64,000 bases of DNA from Candidatus Obscuribacterales bacterium. Lineage in GTDB: Bacteria; Cyanobacteriota; Vampirovibrionia; Obscuribacterales; Obscuribacteraceae. How positions within the stretch are numbered: position 1 is the stretch's first letter; each line of letters opens with the position of its first letter. Below, one piece after another: positions 36,580 to 46,088 of the stretch. Position numbers and translations under genes: made by a program. The DNA is taken from the NCBI GenBank assembly GCA_019747875.1, contig JAIEQI010000008.1, positions 45,722 to 109,721 on the forward strand. The letters are read 5' to 3'. The notes beneath the pieces were generated by a model. The model made no database searches. It was given only the letters and a program-made list of their open reading frames with translations, and was not told the origin of the DNA.

Positions 36580-37716
36580 ATGAATACGACACTAAAAACG
36601 GCTGGTTCATCAGATCGCGCGGACGATCGGGACGTTTCTGAGCTTGAATCCGTTAGCCAGTCGCAGGTTGGCGGCTTAGGAACCTGGTACCTCCAGAACA
36701 TGTGGTACTTTGCGGTTGCCTCCAGCGAGCTGAAGAAAGGCAAAATGCTGCCCAAAACAATGCTGGGCGAGCCGATACTCCTAGGACGTGACAGCAATGG
36801 CAAGGCATTTGCCATGAGAGACATTTGTCCTCACCAGGCTGTTCCACTGAGCAAGGGCTGTTTCGATGGCAAAGAAGTGATGTGTTGCTTTCATGGTTGG
36901 AAGTTTGATACCAGCGGAACTTGCACTTCGATTCCATCACTGACAAAAGAGCAAGATTTTCCGCTCTGCAAAATCAAAACACCGAACTATCCTGTGCGCG
37001 AAGTTCGCGGTGCAGTATGGGTTTACTTTGGTGATCAATCAGATGATTTACCGGATGTCCCAGAAGCGCCAGGCTTGGGTGAATTGCTTTACGAACAAAC
37101 GACGACTACGCTGTTGCTGCCGACGCATATCGATTATGCAGCTCTGGCTTTAATTGATCCAGCGCACGTGCCGTATGTGCACAATTCCTGGTGGTGGCGT
37201 TCTGCAAAAGCGTTGAAGCCGAAACAAAAACATTATGTCCCTGAGGGAACCGGCTGGACTATGGTGAAGCACCAACCGACGAAGCACTCAATCTTCTTCA
37301 AATTATTTGGTCAGCATATCGAAACCGAGATCAGTTTCCGTTTGCCAGGTTGTCGCCGCGAGTACATCCAATTCGCCGGTAAGACTATCCTCTCCGGTAT
37401 CAGTACGCTGACGCCGGTTGATGAAACTCATACAGAATTGAACCATACTACTTATTGGATGTTTCCCGGCACGAAATTCTTTATGGACCCTATTATCCAA
37501 TATTTTGTCAATGAGTTTTTGGGACAAGATCAAACCATTGCAAAATTGCAAGAAGGGAATCTGAAGCTCAAGCCGAAACTAATTCCGACAATCAAGGATG
37601 CAGGAACGCCTGGCGCGTGGTATCTGCGGCTCAAAAAAGAGTGGGCAGAATCGCGGAGAGAGGGGCGGCCCTTTAATAATCCGGTACCAGATTCGATACT
37701 ACACTGGATGAGCTGA
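36580..37716 (+). CDS. Rieske-type oxygenase (pheophorbide a oxygenase-like)
   Basis: 378 residues. The N-terminal Rieske [2Fe-2S] domain (about 42-150) has ligands CPH in RDICPHQAVPL and CxxH in CCFHGWKFD. The catalytic domain carries the mononuclear-iron segment IDPAHVPYVH (two His), with the carboxylate ligand expected later. The layout fits the alpha-subunit-like monooxygenases that include pheophorbide a oxygenase and vanillate/toluene-sulfonate demethylases. No membrane anchor is evident at the C-terminus. Needs an external reductase, which is not adjacent. Substrate unknown. Convergent with the large secreted protein downstream. Confidence 0.85.
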   Translation: MNTTLKTAGSSDRADDRDVSELESVSQSQVGGLGTWYLQNMWYFAVASSELKKGKMLPKTMLGEPILLGRDSNGKAFAMRDICPHQAVPLSKGCFDGKEVMCCFHGWKFDTSGTCTSIPSLTKEQDFPLCKIKTPNYPVREVRGAVWVYFGDQSDDLPDVPEAPGLGELLYEQTTTTLLLPTHIDYAALALIDPAHVPYVHNSWWWRSAKALKPKQKHYVPEGTGWTMVKHQPTKHSIFFKLFGQHIETEISFRLPGCRREYIQFAGKTILSGISTLTPVDETHTELNHTTYWMFPGTKFFMDPIIQYFVNEFLGQDQTIAKLQEGNLKLKPKLIPTIKDAGTPGAWYLRLKKEWAESRREGRPFNNPVPDSILHWMS

Positions 37717-37726
37717 AGCCTGACGG

Positions 37727-39595
37727 CTATCGTCGTGTTGTTGATTTTTTTACGGTAGCGGCCTTCTTTTGGACCGATGATCGTGTAGCTTGAGAACGTG
37801 ATTGCGCTTTCGCGCCACTTCGAGAAGATTGGCTCGTTGTTGAGCTTCTACCTGCTTTTCTTCGCGAGTTCCTTTTTGAATTACTTGTGATTGGACGTAT
37901 CGGTTCAGGCAAATCGTCACTGAAGTATGGTGCCAGATCGGCCGGGTCGAAGCGATAGGGAGCTGGTGGCGCGATAAGGCGACCTCCTTCGGCCTGTCCG
38001 CCGGAAGGTGCTTTCCATCTCTTCGCCCGGGCGCCAACTGTCAGCGAAAGCGGAGAGCGTGCTGGTGTGCCACCTGCTGATATTTGTGTGTATTGATCTT
38101 GTTCGAGTTTCGGCTTCTTGCTCTGTGAGGAACGAACCAACCGGGATTCGGTAAATCCAAACTCGTTTTTTGCCAGCGCCGCATCCAGTGAGCGCGACAT
38201 ACTGTCGGCAGCTGAATCATTTAGTTGGGCCCACTCTGATTCTGTCATTCCATCAGCATCTAGAATGGCTCTGCGGGATCGCAGAGATCTCATAAGTCGA
38301 GACATTCTGACGGCTGCCGATTTCACTGCTGAGTCTATTTTGTTTTCCTCTTCAACCGAATGCTCTCTATTTTTCACTTGTTCACTGCGCTGTTTGTTCA
38401 GAAGAGTAATTCGTTCTTCTAGTCCTAGCATCCGTTTTTTCAGTCTGATGATTTCTGCCTTGTTTACCGCCAACAGCGGTTTTCTTCCCAGCAGTTCCGA
38501 CGTTGCCTTTTGCGAGTACGGATCAAACAAATTGTTTGGTATTAAGTGTCCAGTAATGTCGGATAAGTTTTTGTTGTCTATAGACACTGCGAATTTGTTT
38601 GGCTGACCACCGGGACTCAGGAATATACTTTGGGCGCCCAACCTTTTGCCACCATAGCGCAGCTGAACATCATTGCTTTTGTTCGTTAATGAGATGAGAG
38701 AAGGCAGATTGCTTCCTATAAGTTCAAGGTCTAAGGCATTTCCGGTTGTAGATTTTGACTCACCGCGAAACTCCACGCGCGTCAGGTCTACCTCAAGAGG
38801 TAAGGAACTCTCTTCGTCGCTAATAACGAGAATTTCCTTTACGGGACCGACGGGTATGCGCTTCTTCGCCGCCGCAACAAGGCTGCGATCTGAACCAGCG
38901 AAAGAGTCACATTCAAATCCATCAACATTGATTTGATCGTGACCGAACTTGCCTGAAAAATTCTTGCCTATCACCACGAAAACTTGTTGAGTCTCAAGAG
39001 CCGCAGGTGCATGCATGATCAAGGGCTGTGTATTGAATTCATCCTCTAGCTCGTCAAGGCGGTCCACTTGGGCAGCTGCACTTTTGTCTGAAACCAGAAG
39101 TCCTCGACTGCTGAGTGAATAATTCGTTTCCCATACGGTTTTGTTCTCGTCTTGAACAACAATGTTGAAAGCGGTATCAGGGGCGGTGAAAGAAAACAGA
39201 CCGTAATCATCCGTGTGGATCGTTTTGCCGTTTACAAGAATGGCTTGTTTAGCGAGCCCCTGACCATCTGCAAGGAAGGCACTTCCCCATGCGGACGACC
39301 CCTTTTCGAGAACTGGTGGTAGGAATAGCTGAATTGGAGAAGCTTGAACGTTTTGCGCAGCTTCTCTGTCGGAAATTTGTGTACCTGAATTATCCGACGC
39401 TACTTGGGACTGAGCCCTGGCGTCTTGCTGCCACAGGCTGGTTGTCAATTGGAGGGCGAGAAGGATTAAGGCGATCGAAGACTGTCGCTGCCAAGAAGCA
39501 GTCGGCAAAATAGGCGTTTTTTTGTGCTTCTTTTCTCTCATGGCATAGAAAGCCAGGTTTTGTGCCGTAGACCTACGCTGCAGTTGCCGATGCAT
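37727..39595 (-). CDS. Large secreted protein with basic Ser/Arg tail
   Basis: 622 residues. The N-terminus has a long basic leader and hydrophobic core (ALILLALQLTTSLWQQ, cleavage near ARAQ), so it is probably exported. Residues 90-170 look like a carboxypeptidase-regulatory-type beta domain (AILVNGKTIHTDDYGLFSF), then IPT/TIG-like strands (VFVVIGKNFSG). A charged coiled-coil region lies at about 385-440. The last 60 residues are Ser/Arg/Lys-rich (SSTTSQSSRSGAKAQSRSQ). The start at ATG 39595 has no clear ribosome site, and ATG 39541 is possible. Function not known; surface structural role inferred. Confidence 0.65.
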   Translation of the reverse strand: MHRQLQRRSTAQNLAFYAMREKKHKKTPILPTASWQRQSSIALILLALQLTTSLWQQDARAQSQVASDNSGTQISDREAAQNVQASPIQLFLPPVLEKGSSAWGSAFLADGQGLAKQAILVNGKTIHTDDYGLFSFTAPDTAFNIVVQDENKTVWETNYSLSSRGLLVSDKSAAAQVDRLDELEDEFNTQPLIMHAPAALETQQVFVVIGKNFSGKFGHDQINVDGFECDSFAGSDRSLVAAAKKRIPVGPVKEILVISDEESSLPLEVDLTRVEFRGESKSTTGNALDLELIGSNLPSLISLTNKSNDVQLRYGGKRLGAQSIFLSPGGQPNKFAVSIDNKNLSDITGHLIPNNLFDPYSQKATSELLGRKPLLAVNKAEIIRLKKRMLGLEERITLLNKQRSEQVKNREHSVEEENKIDSAVKSAAVRMSRLMRSLRSRRAILDADGMTESEWAQLNDSAADSMSRSLDAALAKNEFGFTESRLVRSSQSKKPKLEQDQYTQISAGGTPARSPLSLTVGARAKRWKAPSGGQAEGGRLIAPPAPYRFDPADLAPYFSDDLPEPIRPITSNSKRNSRRKAGRSSTTSQSSRSGAKAQSRSQATRSSVQKKAATVKKSTTRR

Positions 39596-39814
39596 ATCAG
39601 ATCGGCAGTCTTATGCTTATATTCCCCAGGCTGGCTCCCATTCGCATCCGGCGCGTGCCCGATAATTTTTCCTCTCATTCTTGGAAAAATCTTCTTGTAA
39701 TGGGGTCGAAACATTCAACAGTCTTGGAAAAACAGATTTCAAGGTGATACCCTCTTTGCTGGTCTCATATTGGTTCGGAGACCGCTTGATATCGACTTCT
39801 CGGGAAGGATAAAC

Positions 39815-41593
39815 ATGAGATTTTTTGGCTCGAAGCATCGGATCGCGACCGCCTGCTCGACATTCCTTTCTCTGACACTAAGTTTGGCAGCCGCCCAGGC
39901 TCAGATGATTCCTTCATTTGAAGACTACGGAAAGGGCGACCCTCACATTCTGCCTCCCGACGGTCGAATGGTAGTGATGTCCGATACCTTGGCTCTGATA
40001 ACCGCGCAGCGCTATGCGTTGCCTGCCAATACATGGACTTACCCCATGGTTGGGCTGACGATGTTCCCTTACTATCAAGCATCCCCACAATTGAAGACTT
40101 TCTTGAATGCCAATCGCGTAGCGGGCATTCCGATAACGCATGGAGTGGTCACACCGAGAGTCGGCCCTTTCAGCCTCCCTCCAACCGACCTGATAAGACT
40201 TTCGATTCCGATTCCGCAACGTCGTGAAACCAAACACACTCGCCTTGCCCAAAGAGGCGGATTAACTGACGAAGTGCCGTGGCACGTGGCACATCAAGGT
40301 GGTCAGGCTTTTACTGTTCCTGGAGATACGGAAGCACTGGTGCTAGCCTCATCTGGAACCATGTTCAATGCATGCGGACCACTTTTGATGGGCTTGCGCT
40401 GCGGAACCCTGTGGGTCTTCACCGGTGCAAGACCAGTTTCGGTGCTCACCAAATACGGTGCCGTTAAGGTAAAGCCATACAGCATTGCTGCTGTCGAACA
40501 GACATGGTTTAACAGAGTGCGCGTTGGCGATCTATACGGTGCTCCAGTCGATGTTCATCTTTCCTACAAAGGAAAGGATGCAGAGTTCTCCATTGAAAAA
40601 GGAAAAGAGTATTCCTTCAGCGAGTCAAAAACTGCAAGCGTTGGAACCACCGACATGATTGCGACCAGGACTCCGGTAACTCCCGCTTCTGCAATTCCAG
40701 AGCTCAACACAAGTTCTCGTGCAATTGATCCTGATGCGTCTAACTTAATGACGGAACTCAAAACAGTTCATCCTCCCTTCACCACCGTTCGCATGACTGC
40801 GCTCTTCGAACGAATGATGAAAGAGCGTGGTGTGACGATTGCAATGCGCAAAGATTCTGCAAGAAAGTTGTTGAGTGGAAAGGATGATGTAACATCCAAA
40901 CCTTCAACTTACAAGGCGTCGCTCGATGCTAAGTATTTTGTGCCGGTGTACAAGCCCGTTCGCAATGTCGGTGCGGTTCCTTTTCCACGTGTTGATGGTG
41001 GTTTGAACACGAAGTGGATGGCAAACGGCTATGCGAAATATCTGAGCGACAGCAAGTTTGCTATTGATGAGGATGGCAGAGTCACATTAGATAGCGGCGA
41101 AGCCGTGTTTGAAGCGAAGAACCATATGCGCGTTCGTGCCGGAGAAGTCGTAGTCGATTTTCAGCCGGGCAGCATCCTTTATGTAAACGCGAAGAAAGAC
41201 GTGGTTGTAGTGCGCAACCTCAAGGAAAAACTGGATAAGAACGTCATTCTGCGAGTCGGTGGACGATCGATCAAGTGTGCCGCCGGTGAAGAACTGGTTG
41301 TTGGCAATGAGTTGCCCCATGTTATGACTGAAATGAAAAACGATGGGGTTAGCCGCCGCAATGTAAGAGCAATTGAGGCGCTCGGCGCCAACATTTTGAT
41401 CAACAAAAGCGAATTCTCCCTAACGGCATTTATGCAGTACAGCCCGATCATGCGTGCACTCTATGCGAGCAAAGACGAAGGCGACAAACAGCTTCTTGCT
41501 GATGTGATCAAGATGGATGCCGTCCTCAGTCTCGTAACAGGCAAGCGTGGAAGCTACCAGCGCATGTCAGGGCTACCGTCTCACGGGCTCTAG
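39815..41593 (+). CDS. Exported protein with FecR-like segments, unknown
   Basis: 592 residues from ATG 39815 (GGAAGG upstream). Signal peptide about 1-27 (ACSTFLSLTLSLAAAQAQ). Two regions read like FecR-type beta-barrel segments (SGTMFNACGPLLMGLRCGTL with SVLTKYGAVKVKPYS; and AKNHMRVRAGEVVVDFQPGS with GGRSIKCAAGEELVVG). No membrane anchor or catalytic motif. The resemblance to FecR is structural pattern only; it could be a periplasmic sensory or structural protein. Convergent with the kinase at 41649. Confidence 0.6.
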   Translation: MRFFGSKHRIATACSTFLSLTLSLAAAQAQMIPSFEDYGKGDPHILPPDGRMVVMSDTLALITAQRYALPANTWTYPMVGLTMFPYYQASPQLKTFLNANRVAGIPITHGVVTPRVGPFSLPPTDLIRLSIPIPQRRETKHTRLAQRGGLTDEVPWHVAHQGGQAFTVPGDTEALVLASSGTMFNACGPLLMGLRCGTLWVFTGARPVSVLTKYGAVKVKPYSIAAVEQTWFNRVRVGDLYGAPVDVHLSYKGKDAEFSIEKGKEYSFSESKTASVGTTDMIATRTPVTPASAIPELNTSSRAIDPDASNLMTELKTVHPPFTTVRMTALFERMMKERGVTIAMRKDSARKLLSGKDDVTSKPSTYKASLDAKYFVPVYKPVRNVGAVPFPRVDGGLNTKWMANGYAKYLSDSKFAIDEDGRVTLDSGEAVFEAKNHMRVRAGEVVVDFQPGSILYVNAKKDVVVVRNLKEKLDKNVILRVGGRSIKCAAGEELVVGNELPHVMTEMKNDGVSRRNVRAIEALGANILINKSEFSLTAFMQYSPIMRALYASKDEGDKQLLADVIKMDAVLSLVTGKRGSYQRMSGLPSHGL

Positions 41594-41648
41594 TCTGTTT
41601 CTCTGAGGGGCAGTCTCCATTGCGTTCTGAACGAGTCGAGCTCGTTGT

Positions 41649-43487
41649 CTAGCGAGGACGGACAGGGGGTGGCTTGTATACACCGAGCATGGAAGCCCGT
41701 TCTTTTGCCTTGGCTAACTCATCTGCCGGAACTTTAGACTCGCCTACCTCGCTAACTAGCTTCATAACATATTTTGCTGACTCATCTGCGGTACTCTTCT
41801 TGAGGTAGTAAGTTCCCATGTATTCTCCGACATAATTCAAAATTCGAATAACTTGAAGCCGCTCCGCGTCTGATGCGAGTTTAGTATTAACAATCTGCGA
41901 GACAATTCCGAAAAATGCTTCGATCCTTTGAGGACCTTCAGGATCGGTAAGCCTATTGTCAAAATCAAAATCAGAAATAGATACTGAAGAATAGAGTGCG
42001 GTATGGGTCTCATGAATGGTTCTAAGATCATTGTAGAGTTCGTCCCAATGATGTTGGGAGATCCAGAATAGGGATCTTTCGAAAAGAATGTCTATCGAAA
42101 GCGCTGAAGGCTCCAAACTTGCAAACAAGTCTTCGAATTCCTGCTTTGCCAGTTCAGTTCGACCACTCATCCAATGAACTTTGGCCAGCAAAGTTCGAAT
42201 TATCTTCAAACGCTGGGACCCCTGTTTGCTAGTGCTGATCCGCTTGCATATAGCTAACATTCTGTTGAGCCGTCTTTCAGCATCTTCTAGCTCTGGTGGC
42301 ACAGCTTTAAGATCAATTCTGATGTATGAAAGAAAATCGATGAAGTAATCTTCTTGCCGTTTTTTGTCTCGTATTTTGGAAAAATCTGAAACAGCGTCTA
42401 ACTTCAGTCGTAAGCTAGTCAACTTTTGTGAGTCTGATAACTTTTTGGGTTTCTCAATTATGGCTTGAGCACTATTTTTTGTTTGTTCTTTATTGATAGC
42501 AACAATGCCGATGACAGTAACGAGAATGAGCGATGCACCAGAAAGAACGAGTGGAGAAACAGTAAACTTCTTGGATGGCAACTTGGGAGCCCGTGCCAAC
42601 TCGGGAAGCTCACCTTGTAGAAGCAACTGCAACTCGCTCTGTAGCTCAGCCATTGATTGGTAGCGCTTATCGGGATCTTTGGAAAGGCATTTAAAGATGA
42701 CCCACTGAACTCCTGCGGGCAGCGAGGCCGTAACTTCAGTTGGTAGCGCGGGCACGTCTTCGTTCAGGTGCTTGTAGATCAGCGCTAAACCTGAATCACT
42801 ATCAAAGGGAGGCTGTCCAGCCAAGCATTCATACATCACGCAAGCCAGCGAGTAAACATCGCTACGCTGGTCGAGGTCATTGCGACCACCACACTGCTCC
42901 GGACTCATATAACGTGGCGAACCCATCAACATACCAGTAGCCGTCAACGTGCCAGCCAATGTTTTTGCCTGTCCAATTATCTTCGACAAACCGAAATCTA
43001 ATACTTTCACGCTCCTGTTATCTAGCACGAACAAGTTTTCAGGTTTGATATCTCTATGTACTATGCCTTTACTATGTGCGTACTCAAGTGCGCTGGCGAC
43101 TTGCGATGCGTGTGTCAAAACTTGACGCCACGGCATTCGCCCCTGTTCGTTTATCACGTCTCGCAGCGTCTTGCCGGTTAGTAACTCCGTAGCGAAATAA
43201 GGAAAGATTCCGTTGAATACGCCGAACTGATAGAAGCTGGTGATATTTGGATGATCCAATCGTGCCAGAATCATGCCTTCTCGCTTGAATCGCTGTTTCG
43301 CTTCTTCATCGGCAAAGTCATTCGGATTCAGAAATTTCAAGCAAACCGTGCGATTCAGGTCATTCTGAAGAGCTCTAAAAACCTGCCCAAAAGCTCCTTG
43401 TCCGATCTTCTCCAGCAGTACGAAATTGTCCACCTCTTGCTGAGCTTGGAATTCCACGGTTTCAGTAAATAGTCTTTGCGTTTCCAT
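41649..43487 (-). CDS. Membrane Ser/Thr protein kinase with external helical domain
   Basis: 612 residues. Hanks-type kinase domain at about 20-290: IGQGAFGQVFRA, ATP-Lys in CLKFL, HRDIKPEN, DFGLSKI, GSPRYMSPEQCGG. One membrane helix follows (about 310-330, LVLSGASLILVTVIGIVAI), then an extracytoplasmic helical domain of about 280 residues that resembles degenerate TPR/SEL-like helical pairs. Unlike the kinase at 32952 it has only one membrane helix and no HAMP-like tail. Probably signals envelope status to cytoplasmic substrates. No phosphatase partner lies nearby. Confidence 0.88.
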   Translation of the reverse strand: METQRLFTETVEFQAQQEVDNFVLLEKIGQGAFGQVFRALQNDLNRTVCLKFLNPNDFADEEAKQRFKREGMILARLDHPNITSFYQFGVFNGIFPYFATELLTGKTLRDVINEQGRMPWRQVLTHASQVASALEYAHSKGIVHRDIKPENLFVLDNRSVKVLDFGLSKIIGQAKTLAGTLTATGMLMGSPRYMSPEQCGGRNDLDQRSDVYSLACVMYECLAGQPPFDSDSGLALIYKHLNEDVPALPTEVTASLPAGVQWVIFKCLSKDPDKRYQSMAELQSELQLLLQGELPELARAPKLPSKKFTVSPLVLSGASLILVTVIGIVAINKEQTKNSAQAIIEKPKKLSDSQKLTSLRLKLDAVSDFSKIRDKKRQEDYFIDFLSYIRIDLKAVPPELEDAERRLNRMLAICKRISTSKQGSQRLKIIRTLLAKVHWMSGRTELAKQEFEDLFASLEPSALSIDILFERSLFWISQHHWDELYNDLRTIHETHTALYSSVSISDFDFDNRLTDPEGPQRIEAFFGIVSQIVNTKLASDAERLQVIRILNYVGEYMGTYYLKKSTADESAKYVMKLVSEVGESKVPADELAKAKERASMLGVYKPPPVRPR

Positions 43488-43702
43488 TGAAGCGTCTCGA
43501 ATCGTAAGGTCTATTTACCCGCAAATGAAGCTAGTGGAACCGGTCCTGTCACGAACTTGCTGTATGCCTTCGCTTGCTTTTAATGAATTCTGTGGGCGCT
43601 GTTAACTTCCGGTGATCTTGGTGATAGGACATCGTTAGTTAAGAACGGTTAATCTGTTTTAGTCGGTTGGGTTGACCGAGAAAATCTTGGGAGGGTTGGG
43701 TA

Positions 43703-44209
43703 ATGATGAACGACAGACAGACAACTTTAGAGTCGGCAGTTAATTCTGAGAATCTTCAGACAGCTTATGTTCAGGAGAACTTGGTGTCCGACTGGCGAGA
43801 CATGCAAAACTCGCAGAATAGGCAGGATTCCAGCATAGCTGAGCTTCCCAATTTGCTTCTTTCTGATGCTTCTGCGACAGAACAGAATGGTGTGAGAACA
43901 GAGGTGAATGAGTTCGGCGATGAAATGGAAATCAACGACGAAGGTCAAATCACCAAGTTTACATATGCAACAGGCGAGTCATATGAAATGAAGTATGACG
44001 AAAATGGTGAGGTCGCAGAATTGAAATGCCCCAACGGGGATGTCCATTACAAAGTGACAGATGGCCTCTTCAGCGGATCCTGGAGTTACAGAAATGAGCA
44101 AACAGGACAGTCGGACCGGACTCCAAATCCACTTGGTCAGATAACTGTCGATCAAAATGGAATTGTCATCGAAAATCCAGGTGGCCCAATCTTGCCAGAG
44201 CGCGAATAA
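43703..44209 (+). CDS. Hydrophilic protein with RHS/YD-like hairpins
   Basis: 168 residues, no signal peptide, GGGAGGG about 8 bases upstream of ATG 43703 (a second ATG follows directly). The middle has beta-hairpin repeats with Gly/Asn turns (VNEFGDEMEINDEGQ, YATGESYEMKYDENGE, CPNGDVHYKV), like one to three YD/RHS units. Similar in style to the C-terminus of the protein at 6010-6744. Function unknown. Confidence 0.6.
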   Translation: MMNDRQTTLESAVNSENLQTAYVQENLVSDWRDMQNSQNRQDSSIAELPNLLLSDASATEQNGVRTEVNEFGDEMEINDEGQITKFTYATGESYEMKYDENGEVAELKCPNGDVHYKVTDGLFSGSWSYRNEQTGQSDRTPNPLGQITVDQNGIVIENPGGPILPERE

Positions 44210-44292
44210 AGGCGATGACTCCATTTTCGAGAATTGATTCTCTGCTTCTCATAGTGGGAACAACGTAGCTGTATACCTTCGGAAGATTCAAT

Positions 44293-45168
44293 ATGACTGA
44301 TTGCAAAACCGAAAATGAGAAACCGGGATGGTCTTTGAATTTGATCGAGATACCTAAGCCATGCGAAGTGCCATGGGCTTCTATGCAAGGAAATGACCGC
44401 GTCCGCTTTTGCGGTCAATGCAGCAAGAACGTCTATAACATCTCTGCTATGAGCGAAGAGCAAGCTATGAAATTGCTCATCGACAGCGAAGGCAAAGTTT
44501 GTATCAGTATGCTGAAGCGTGCCGACGGCACCATTGTTTCGGATAACTGCCCGCCGATTTTGCGACCGGTTCGTAACAGTTTCCGTCGTCTCGCTGCAGT
44601 GTGCGCGGCATTTACTGCATTTGCTTGCAATCATATTGATGCGTTTGCCGAGGATCTCAGCAAGAAGGGAGAGAGTGGATCTCAGGCGCAAAAGAATATC
44701 ACCGAGAAGGGGAAAGCGTCTGGCAAGAGTGGCTCGTCATGCTCTGCTGATACTCTAATAGTAAAGCCGGCTGGCGGCAAAGCTGTTCCCGAACCGGTGA
44801 TGTTGGGCGGCGCAATAGCTCCACCGCAAGCTCACCCAGGAAGCGGTCCGATTGGAAGCCATATCGATCTTGTCGGCTACGGAGTGGAGGAAATTGCGAA
44901 GAGCGGACTTGCAGAAGAAATGGGAAAACAGATTTTGAAACAGTGGCATCCGCCTGCAGCCCTAAAGAAGAAAGAAGTGATGGTCTCCTTCTGGCTCGAA
45001 CCGGCAACAGGAAAAGTCAAATATGCTTCGGTGTCTAGCACCAGTGGCAGCGCTGAGGCTGATCAGGCGGCACTTTCTGCCGTGCAGTCGGCAGGACCGT
45101 TCAAGCCGCCGTCATCTGATAAATCCCCAAGAGTCTCTTCCTATAATGCCAGGTTCCCATTGGAGTAA
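44293..45168 (+). CDS. Cys-motif and TonB-C domain protein
   Basis: 291 residues. The N-terminal 80 residues form a conserved cytoplasmic-looking module with WASMQGNDRVRFCGQCSKNV, YNISAMSEEQA, KVCISMLKRADGTI and NCP, that is four Cys in a CxxC...C...C pattern. It is met at the start of several membrane proteins and may bind metal or an Fe-S cluster. A hydrophobic segment (about 98-116) is followed by a Lys/Gly/Ser linker and a TonB C-terminal-like domain (about 205-291, SFWLEPATGKVKYASVSST). A periplasm-spanning energy or sensing link is inferred. CGGAAGA stands before ATG 44293. Confidence 0.65.
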   Translation: MTDCKTENEKPGWSLNLIEIPKPCEVPWASMQGNDRVRFCGQCSKNVYNISAMSEEQAMKLLIDSEGKVCISMLKRADGTIVSDNCPPILRPVRNSFRRLAAVCAAFTAFACNHIDAFAEDLSKKGESGSQAQKNITEKGKASGKSGSSCSADTLIVKPAGGKAVPEPVMLGGAIAPPQAHPGSGPIGSHIDLVGYGVEEIAKSGLAEEMGKQILKQWHPPAALKKKEVMVSFWLEPATGKVKYASVSSTSGSAEADQAALSAVQSAGPFKPPSSDKSPRVSSYNARFPLE

Positions 45169-45312
45169 TTGTAATTTCTGCAGAGTGAGGACTGGCAAGA
45201 CCGTCGAGTCGCAAGACGCCATTTGGTGACATTTTTAGATTGCGTATTTTCACCGTTCATCTACAGGCAAATACACGTTATTGTGTACACAAATCCCCCT
45301 CCCGCGGTTACA

Positions 45313-46059
45313 GGCATGCAAAACCACTACTGGCGTTTTGCTTTCGGAGCATGTTTATTATGGCTCTGTTGGGCGCTGCCAAATTCAGCATTCTCATTTG
45401 AAGATACGTCGAAGTTTTCGGCGAGGAATAAAGTGTCCTTTGATGCCGCTCCTAAATTTCTAAGCAGAAATAAGGTGTCTTTTGATGCCGCCCCCGCGTA
45501 TGCAAGCCGAAACAAGCCTGCAATCGCTTCCTCTCAAACGCGTTCTGGCAGGAGCAAGCGTGAAGCTTTTTCCAGGTCTTGTGAATTTGGTGAAAGAGGG
45601 ATTGCTCTGGAAGAACAAGGAAAGCCAGCCGAAGCTATCGAGCAGTTCAAGTTAGCAATTGCGGCCTACCCAAATTATTCGGTAAATTACTGCAACTATG
45701 GCAATGCACTTTCTGATTTAAAACGATACAGCGAGGCGATTGAACAGTACAAGAAGGCGGTACAGTTGCAGCCGGACTTTGCGGTAGCGTATTGCAATAT
45801 GGCTGACGCGATGTTGAAGCAGAAAGATTACATGGGTGCCGAGCTTGCGTGTAAGAGTGCATTTCGCGTTGATCCTGGATATGTACCAGCGCTGACAAAT
45901 TTGGCGGAAGTGTATTTGAACACAAACAGGGCGAAAGAGGCTCTCACTGTTTTGAAAAAAGCTGACGGATTGAGTGCTACTTCTGAGATGAAGAAGATCA
46001 TTGCAGCTGATTTGCGGGCAGCTAATGAGATGTTGAATTCGGCAGGCGAATTGAATTGA
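45313..46059 (+). CDS. Exported TPR protein
   Basis: 248 residues from ATG 45313. Signal peptide (about 1-24, ACLLWLCWALPNSAFS), a short triplicated segment (S-x-RNKVSFDAAP type, about 29-60), then three to four TPR units (GIALEEQGKPAEAIEQFKLA, GNALSDLKRYSEAIEQYKKA, ADAMLKQKDYMGAELACKSA). Probably a periplasmic scaffold. The frame is open from 45223 but the signal peptide supports the later start. Confidence 0.7.
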   Translation, partial: GMQNHYWRFAFGACLLWLCWALPNSAFSFEDTSKFSARNKVSFDAAPKFLSRNKVSFDAAPAYASRNKPAIASSQTRSGRSKREAFSRSCEFGERGIALEEQGKPAEAIEQFKLAIAAYPNYSVNYCNYGNALSDLKRYSEAIEQYKKAVQLQPDFAVAYCNMADAMLKQKDYMGAELACKSAFRVDPGYVPALTNLAEVYLNTNRAKEALTVLKKADGLSATSEMKKIIAADLRAANEMLNSAGELN

Positions 46060-46088
46060 ACAAGTCGCTTGCAACGTGACTCCGAGTT

